A stretch of DNA of 64,000 nt from Toxorhynchites rutilus septentrionalis (Eukaryota; Arthropoda; Insecta; Diptera; Culicidae). Position 1 is the first letter of the stretch. Each line of letters starts with the position of its first letter. The stretch is taken from NCBI RefSeq assembly GCF_029784135.1, contig NC_073745.1, positions 105,713,365 to 105,777,364 of the forward strand, in the 5' to 3' direction. Below, in pieces: positions 58,526-64,000 of the stretch. The notes under the pieces were generated by a model. It made no database searches. It was not told where the DNA came from and saw only the letters and a program-made list of their open reading frames with translations. A program made the position numbers and the translations under genes.

Positions 58526-59284
58526 TTATTTGTGGGCGAATTGTATCACTCCGTATTCGCCAGTGAGCATCCACTCGGCATTCTTGGCGAACAACTGTTC
58601 CGAAAGCCCTTCCGCAATCCCACTGATTAGATCCGCTTTGACGGTTCGCAGGGTGCACAGATTGGTGGGAAGGAATCCTTGCAGTGTTTCCGCGAATGGT
58701 GTTGTGTACGGGAAGTTGAAATCTCCTAAAAGTTTGCGGTAGTTCAAATCGCCTTTGAATATCAATAAATGCGACCGCGACAGTTCCTCGTACAGCTCGG
58801 GATTCACTTCTTTCATTCGATGGAACTCGTAGGGTGACGTCCAGAAATGATTCGCTTCCTTGAGATTGAATGTTCCACTATCGAAGCGAGCTTTTAACCT
58901 TTTCCCAAATGCTACAACAACGGAACTCTCGGATGCCTCCAAAGTGTCCAGCGTCCATTTCATGTCTTTCGGGGTCACATCGGAGATATACCACGGAATT
59001 GCTTTGACGTTGAAATTGACCCTACTCGCCAGTCCATGCTCTATGATGAAGTCCGCCAAACAGAGATCAGTGAACAGTTCGTAGCCCGAGTTGTCGTTGA
59101 TGATGTCGATGGTCGCAGCACTGGGATTACCTCTGACCCCCTGAACACACTCCCATATGGCAGCCGAGTGGTCACAAACGATGCAGTTGTCCCAGATTTC
59201 GAGCAGAGCCAGTGGATCGCCATCCTGTTTCACGGCTTGGCCAGCCGTTATCGATAGATCGCACCTGTTGCCCCACAAGTTGAG
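58526..59284 (-). CDS. ARMT1: ARMT1/DUF89 family protein, terminal exon
   Basis: An open exon of 252 codons starts at a clear acceptor (CTGTATTTCAG, 59295-59285) with LNLWGNRCDLSI. It ends QFAHK at a TAA. It covers the C-terminal half of the DUF89 fold: the metal-site region IDIINDNSGYELFTDLCLAD, then TSPYEFHRM, HLLIFKGDLNYRKLLGD and TLRTVKADLISG. The family (human ARMT1/C6orf211, about 440 aa) is a metal-dependent sugar-phosphate or nucleotide-sugar damage-control phosphatase, also reported as a carboxyl methyltransferase of PCNA. The first 180 or so residues must be encoded upstream, above 59295; no matching exon is visible in the remaining 4.7 kb, so the preceding intron is long and transposon-filled or the gene is cut by the window edge. 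A TTG or ATG start inside this exon is not expected. Confidence 0.9.
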   Translation of the reverse strand, partial: LNLWGNRCDLSITAGQAVKQDGDPLALLEIWDNCIVCDHSAAIWECVQGVRGNPSAATIDIINDNSGYELFTDLCLADFIIEHGLASRVNFNVKAIPWYISDVTPKDMKWTLDTLEASESSVVVAFGKRLKARFDSGTFNLKEANHFWTSPYEFHRMKEVNPELYEELSRSHLLIFKGDLNYRKLLGDFNFPYTTPFAETLQGFLPTNLCTLRTVKADLISGIAEGLSEQLFAKNAEWMLTGEYGVIQFAHK

Positions 59285-59295
59285 CTGAAATACAG

Positions 59296-60266
59296 AATTT
59301 ATAAATTTTTATTTAGGTTGTGGTAGTGAAATTGCCCAGAAAATTAAAAAAAATGTCCTCGTGCCAGCGGGGACTAATAAGACTAATAAAACAAAGGAGT
59401 GCGCTCGATGGATTTTATGTGTATCGTATGATTTCATTCTATGATGTCGTGAGCTGTGCCAACAATTCTCGCGTAACTTTTGAAAACGTCCTAAGTAACA
59501 AATGTAAACAAATCGAGTTAATGGATGCACACTATTAGTTATCAATCATGTAATGCATTGAGAAAACAATCGTTCAAGTATCTATCCTTTTCACCTTTTT
59601 ATCGCCGATACAAAAAATGACCAATGTACAGATTCGAATTTTAAGCACTCGACTGTTACTTCGGACACCACTTTCCTCTGACGCTCGATACATCCGAAGT
59701 AACAAAGCAACTAATACAACACGAAATCGCACTTCGGTCATTTTGAGTTTTTGTTATTTTCGGGTGTTGATATCGTTTTTAGTTCAATTAAACGAGTTAT
59801 AACAATAATGATCTGCTTAGCACGAAGTGCAACTATTTGGATCGTTGTTTAGTAGTTATTTTCAGATTCTCATCGTGCAACGTTATTTGTCCAATGTACA
59901 AAGCGGGCAGTCAAAACGTCCAATGTAACATTTTTCGCTCGAAGGCTTGAATTTCTAACTAAAATCACATGACAACAGTTACGATTGGTTTTTCAGAGTT
60001 ATTATTGACTGCTAGTGGTAAAAGTAGTGATAAAGATTGATTCCTTTTGAAACAATTCGCGGAACAATATTCCGATCTTCAACTCCGTTTTTCCGTTGAT
60101 GTGAATGTTACATAGGACCTTTTCAAAAGTTACGCGAGAATTCATGATCGACATGTAAGCGAAGGTAGAAAGGGAATGACTGCGATTCCTACGACTTAAT
60201 CAACATAAGTGGCATGAGGAAGAATACATTCACTTGAGGAACGCTATCATGAGCAACGTCGACGCA
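59296..60266. other. Intronic or intergenic, no exon seen
   Basis: Probably the start of the long ARMT1 intron. AT-rich, with several CTCGCGTAACTTTTGAAAA / CTTTTCAAAAGTTACGCGAG blocks inverted relative to each other (near 59467 and 60118) that may mark an old fold-back element of about 670 bp. Confidence 0.4.
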
Positions 60267-60629
60267 GCACCAGATAGAGATGGGCGAGCGCTCACGAGCC
60301 GCTCATTTGAGCCGGTACGTCAGAAAGAGCGTACGATCCACGGTTCTTTAAAAATGAGCCGCGGCTCTCAAATGAACGGCTCTTATATGTACGGCTCTTG
60401 AATGAACCACGGTTCAAAACAGACCCACGGTTCTTTTATGAGCCGTGGCTCTTTTTGAACCGCGGTTCATTTAAGAGCCGTTCATTTGAGAACCACGGTT
60501 CATAAAAGAACCGTGTTTCTTTTAAGAGCTTGATAAAGAACCTTGAATCGTACGCTTGTTCTGACGAACCGTGGCTGGCGGCAGTGCGGGAGAAATATAT
60601 GTTTTCCATGTTTGTAAATTTTGGCGGAT

Positions 60630-61230
60630 TACATATTTTCTCGAAACCCTATCAATATGAGTATCTAATGAAAGGACTAGACTAGTAGGACACAGTTATT
60701 TATGTAAAATGGAAATCCAAGATGGCGGACGTTACAAAATGGCAGACAGTTAATTTCGCCAAAACCCTATCAATATGGGTATCAAATAAAAGGGCTTGCC
60801 TAGTAGATCACAGTTATTTATGAAAAATGTAAATTCAAAATGGCCACCCTCCCAAATTGGCGAAATATGTATTTTTTTCAAAACCCCCTCAATATGGGTA
60901 TCTAATGAAAGGATTTGACTAGTAGGACACAGTTATTTATGTAAAATGGAAATCCAAGATGGTGGCCGTTTCGAAACGACAGACAACTAATTTCGTCAAA
61001 ACCCCATCAATATGGATATCAAATGAAAGAGCTTGACTAGTAGAACACAGTTATTTATGAAAAATGTAAATCCAAAATGGCCGCCACCCCAAAATGGCGA
61101 AATATACATTATTTTCAAAATCCCCTCAATATGGGTATCTAATGAAAGGACTTGACTAGTAAATCACAGTTATTTATGATAAATTCAACCCACATATGGG
61201 TATCGAATGAAATGATTTGACTAATATAAT
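60630..61230 (+). repeat. About five tandem 118-bp units inside the hAT element
   Basis: Units share CCCTATCAATATGGGTATC, GAAAGGACTTGACTAGTAG and ACACAGTTATTTATG, at about 60648, 60764, 60886, 61004 and 61123. Alternating units also share AAATGGAAATCCAAGATGG or AAATGTAAATCCAAAATGG. The alternation implies a dimeric higher-order unit of about 240 bp. Confidence 0.85.
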
Positions 61231-61374
61231 ACAGTTAATCATGAAAATATTCCATTCGAAATATTTTAAGAACGTTTGGGATATAAAACGGGGAGAAAAC
61301 TGTGTCGTTATCGAAAACTGCTATATTCTCCCGACTTATAATTCGACATGATCAACATTATATGGATCAAGTGA

Positions 61375-61645
61375 AATCAGTTCTAGTGATTATAAAAAAG
61401 CTCTGTATAAATTGATTCCGGAGCTGGTAAAGCGATCTACAAATCTTGAGTCAGACGAATTAGTAGCCTAATAAATACTGCTAGATCCTCGCTTCAAGCA
61501 GCAAGGTTTTGGGGATAACAGAAAGTACAACTATGCACACCAGTCGTTGATAAGGAAGCTAAAAATGACATTCATAGAACACACACCTACGAAACTACCA
61601 CAAATCGTTGGTGATGAAGCGCTGTCATCTGTATGGGGAGTTTAA
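61375..61645 (+). pseudogene. hAT transposase fragment
   Basis: The reading YKKALYKLIPELVKRST is followed by two consecutive stops and then ILLDPRFKQQGFGDNRKYN and SLIRKL. The L-L-D-P-R-F-K motif is characteristic of the alpha-helical insertion region of hAT transposases. The catalytic blocks and the dimerisation tail are missing. Confidence 0.8.
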
Positions 61646-61800
61646 TGCATTGGTGAGCAATCTTCGATCCTCACATATCCGAATAAACCAGTTCTTTAAA
61701 AGAGCCGTCGAGCCGCTCAAATGAGCCGGCTCTTTTCATTGAGCGCACGGCTCTGAGCCGCTCACTGAAATAAACCGTTTTGCCCATCTCTAGCACCAGA

Positions 61801-63077
61801 GCCAAAATTATCCGAACGGATTCCAACTTTGCATATTGTAATCCGTTCGACTCAAGTCCAATTGTGCAAATGTGGAAACCTTGCATCGTAATTTGACATA
61901 TACAACATTGAGCACCGTGTTCCATTTCTGTGGAGCAAAAATGCAAAATGGATATTCGGGGGAAATAAACACTGGAGTGGGTATAGACTGGGCCCGCATG
62001 AACAGGACGAATATATTTTTTAAACAGTTCTTGTTTCGACGTTTTGTGACAATGGTTAAAACGTGGATCCATTACCACACTCCTGAGTACAATAGGCAGT
62101 CTGCCATACAAATGAAACTCAAATTTCTGTATTACTCGAGAATTAATCAAGCAAATGAAACCAAATTTTGCATTCGGAGGTTTTAGGGTGCAATAAATGA
62201 TTCTATGGTGCTTAGATACTCCTCCCCCCTCTCTTAGGTGGGACTGCCATAAAAATGAAACACAAATTTCTGCATAACTCGAGAACTAATGAAGCAAATG
62301 GAAACAAATTAGGCATATGGAGGTTTTAGGATACAATAAATGTTTCTATGGTGGTTAAACACTTCACTCCCCTCTCTAAGCGAGGGCTGTCATACAAATG
62401 AAACACAAATTACAGGGGGCATACAAACACGAAATTCTGCAACTCGAGAACTAATCAAGCACAATTTGGGATGTGAGGGTTTTTGGGTACGAGAAATGTT
62501 TCTATAATGGTATGACTCCCTCACCTCATCTGGAATGGAAATTGGGTCCCGTAAAAATATTACACATATTTCAAACAAAAATAATCCAACCAAACATCTT
62601 CTTCTTCTTCTTCTTCAATGGCACTAACGTTCCTAGAGGAACTTCGCCGTCTCAACGTAGTATTACTTGCGTCATTTTTATTAGTACTTAGTTGAGATTT
62701 CTATGCCAAATAACACGCCTTGAATGCATTTTGAGTGGCAAGCTCTAGAATACGCGTGATCACAGTGCAAGTCGGAGGAAGTTTCTTTGACGAAAAATTC
62801 CCCCGACCAGAACGGGAATCGAACCCGAACACCCGGCATGTTAGTTATGACGCTAACCACTCGGCCAAGGGAGCACAATCCAACCAAACATGACAATTGA
62901 ACATCTTCGGAAAACTCTGAAGAAAATGGGAAAATTTGCGAAAATTCAATTCCCATATGTTCTACAATTTCATAGTGACAAGCGTTATTAGTCCTTTTGA
63001 TGTTTGCGCTAACGAAATTGGTCTTTGTGGAAATGGATTTTAATGTGATAAAACTCACTTCTATAGGTTCTTCTATC
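61801..63077 (-). repeat. TAGCTGACCCGGC-family body, minus strand
   Basis: Three to four tandem units of the CATAGAAACATTTATTGCA / AATGAAACACAAATTTCTG type (62100-62560) are inverted relative to 20330-20740. Then, after the SINE, the AAAATGGGAAAATTTGCGAA block (62923-63040) is inverted relative to 45270-45430. The TAGCTGACCCGGC head is not present; the transposon at 63080 lies at that end. Confidence 0.6.
62598..62876 (-). mobile_element. tRNA-headed SINE with 15-bp target duplication
   Basis: On the minus strand it begins GCTCCCTTGGCCGAGTGGTT (A box) and carries GGTTCGATTCCCG (B box). A body follows, and it ends in a (GAA)n tail next to the plus-strand CTTCTTCTTC. The direct repeats AATCCAACCAAACAT (62583-62597 and 62877-62891) are identical, so the insertion is recent. 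The tRNA-like head has the long variable-arm proportions of a serine or leucine tRNA but lacks a proper acceptor stem, so it is not a functional tRNA gene. Inserted into the repeat at 61801-63077. Confidence 0.93.
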
Positions 63078-63079
63078 TA

Positions 63080-63996
63080 CAGGGTGGGCCATTTAAAGTG
63101 GAAGCATCTGGCAACCCCATAACTTTTGACAGAGATGTCAGATTAACAAATGTCATACCGCGTTGGAAGCGTCATTTCAGTACAATTTTAACCATGGAAC
63201 AATACACACCTAAACAACGCGCTGAAATTGTTCAGCTGTACATTCAAAATAACTTCTCAATTGTGTTAACTAAACGTGCGTGGAAAAATAAAAATAAAGT
63301 TAAAACATCGCCTGGAGACAACACTATACGTCGATTATATGCCAAATTTATATCGTCTGGTAGTGTTGGTAATGCCAGTCATCTGTCCAGACAACGACCA
63401 AGACGTTTCGACGAGAATATTGATGCCGTTCGAGCCAGTGTTGCAGAGACTCCATCGACATCAGGTCGCCATCGTTCGCAAGAGTTAGGCATCTTTTTAT
63501 TGCCATTTGTTCGTGAAAATGAATTGGACAATTACTGGTTCCAACAGGACGGCGCTACATGCCATACAGCGGCTGCCACGACCAAATTATTGCGCGAAAT
63601 GTTCCCCGGAAGATTAATATCGAAAAACGGCGATTATGACTGGCCACCGAGATCATCTGATTTGACGCATCCTGACTTTTTTTTATGGGGATATTTAAAA
63701 TCCAAGGTATACACTGGTAAACCAAGGACCCTGGCTGCTCTGAATGACAATATCCGACAAGAAATTGCTGCCATATCGGCCGAAACATTGGGCAAAGTGA
63801 TGGAAAATGCCGAAAAAAGGGCAAATTTTGCGGTCAAGGCCAGAGGCGGTCATTTACGAGATATCATAATCAAAAAGTAGTTAGAACAAATCTCCTTGGA
63901 CCAAAATAAATGAATTTAAAAAAAAAAAATTAAAATTCCACTTCTTTACTTTGCTATTGCAAAAACAAATCCTTCCACTTTAAATGGCCCACCCTG
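63080..63996 (+). mobile_element. IS630-Tc1-mariner element, DD41D-type, deleted
   Basis: TA on both sides (63078-63079 and 63997-63998) and at least 25 bp of perfect inverted repeat beginning CAGGGTGGGCCATTTAAAGT. The single gene is intact in frame but internally deleted (separate entry). Length 917 bp against roughly 1.3 kb expected for a full element. Confidence 0.95.
63194..63880 (+). pseudogene. Mariner-like transposase lacking the first catalytic block
   Basis: The likely start is MEQYTPKQRAEIVQLYIQ at 63194; the frame is open from 63098. An N-terminal helix-turn-helix (about residues 5-75) is followed by RRPRRFDENIDAVRASVAET. After SGRHRSQELG the sequence jumps to LLPFVRENELDNYWFQQDGA, so the part with the first catalytic aspartate is deleted in frame. 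The second aspartate is in FQQDGATCHTA and the third in SSDLTHPDFFLWGYLKSKVY. I count 41 residues between QQD and the D of HPDFF, which is DD41D spacing. It ends IIIKK. It could bind TIRs but should not transpose. Confidence 0.92.
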
Positions 63997-64000
63997 TATA

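Larger units (their letters stand above)
60275..61792 (+). mobile_element. hAT element relic with 8-bp TSD, 1518 bp
   Basis: The 8-bp duplication GCACCAGA (60267-60274 and 61793-61800) flanks termini TAGAGATGGGCGAGCG and, inward from the right, TAGAGATGGGCAAAACGG. Both subterminal regions are crowded with GAGCCG/CGGCTC and the palindrome GAACC(A/G)CGGTTC (60340-60540 and 61690-61770). The interior has a tandem repeat and a transposase relic (separate entries). Related in termini and design to the element at 22195-23247. Confidence 0.93.

Noticed and set aside
58860..59257. Plus-strand frames opposite ARMT1
   Set aside because: Antisense shadows of a well-supported DUF89 exon.
61671..62150. 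159-aa minus-strand frame
   Set aside because: Spans the hAT border and the tandem repeat family; no domain.
62800..62876. Functional tRNA-Ser or tRNA-Leu gene on the minus strand
   Set aside because: Same reason: it runs into a SINE body with a (GAA)n tail and 15-bp duplications.

Overview
This is a eukaryotic, AT-rich, repeat-dominated window. The small introns (about 60-90 bp), the gene content, an I-clade (MosquI-like) LINE, a copia element, two tRNA-headed SINEs and many TA- or TTAA-flanked MITEs point to a dipteran, most likely a culicine mosquito. The organism is an inference; no species-diagnostic sequence was checked.

Only three host genes are well supported, all in the right-hand 40%. 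A PSME3IP1/FAM192A (NIP30) orthologue lies on the minus strand at 37761-38755 (5 exons, 255 aa). A complete TBCE (tubulin-folding cofactor E) gene lies on the plus strand at 56378-58167 (4 exons, 521 aa). The terminal exon of an ARMT1/DUF89 gene lies on the minus strand at 58526-59284. TBCE and ARMT1 are convergent and their poly(A) signals lie about 12 bp apart. The left 37 kb has no convincing host gene, only a few exon-like or promoter-like patches.

The rest is layered mobile DNA. From left to right: fold-back MITEs (350-1430, 11708-12601, 20730-22140); copies of a CTACGTC-ended repeat family (5486-6450, 10181-11130, 27100-28165, 34896-36011); a TTAA MITE (7727-8146); a decayed pogo-like transposase with a SINE inserted in it (13355-15325); an internally deleted Tc1 element (17964-19061); a hAT-type element with an 8-bp duplication (22195-23247); a GTGCGATTCAC-ended element (28447-29293); and an I-clade LINE carrying two later insertions (34431-37394).

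The most unusual part is 38921-55507. Ten nearly identical 199-bp monomers (39853-41842) lead into a segment repeated in inverted orientation at 48476-50053. The two 1578-bp copies align without a gap and I saw one mismatch. An 11-bp direct repeat (TGGTCATAATC) flanks the left unit exactly where homology ends, so the arrangement looks like two insertions of one undescribed element rather than a simple palindrome. The right copy is cut off at the 3' end of a second LINE, and that LINE is itself split by a copia element (51201-55507) with identical LTRs, a tRNA-iMet half-molecule primer site and an AACAT duplication.

The right edge holds a second hAT element (60275-61792) with subterminal repeats and a transposase relic, a SINE with a 15-bp target duplication (62598-62876), and a deleted IS630-Tc1-mariner element with DD41D-type spacing (63080-63996).
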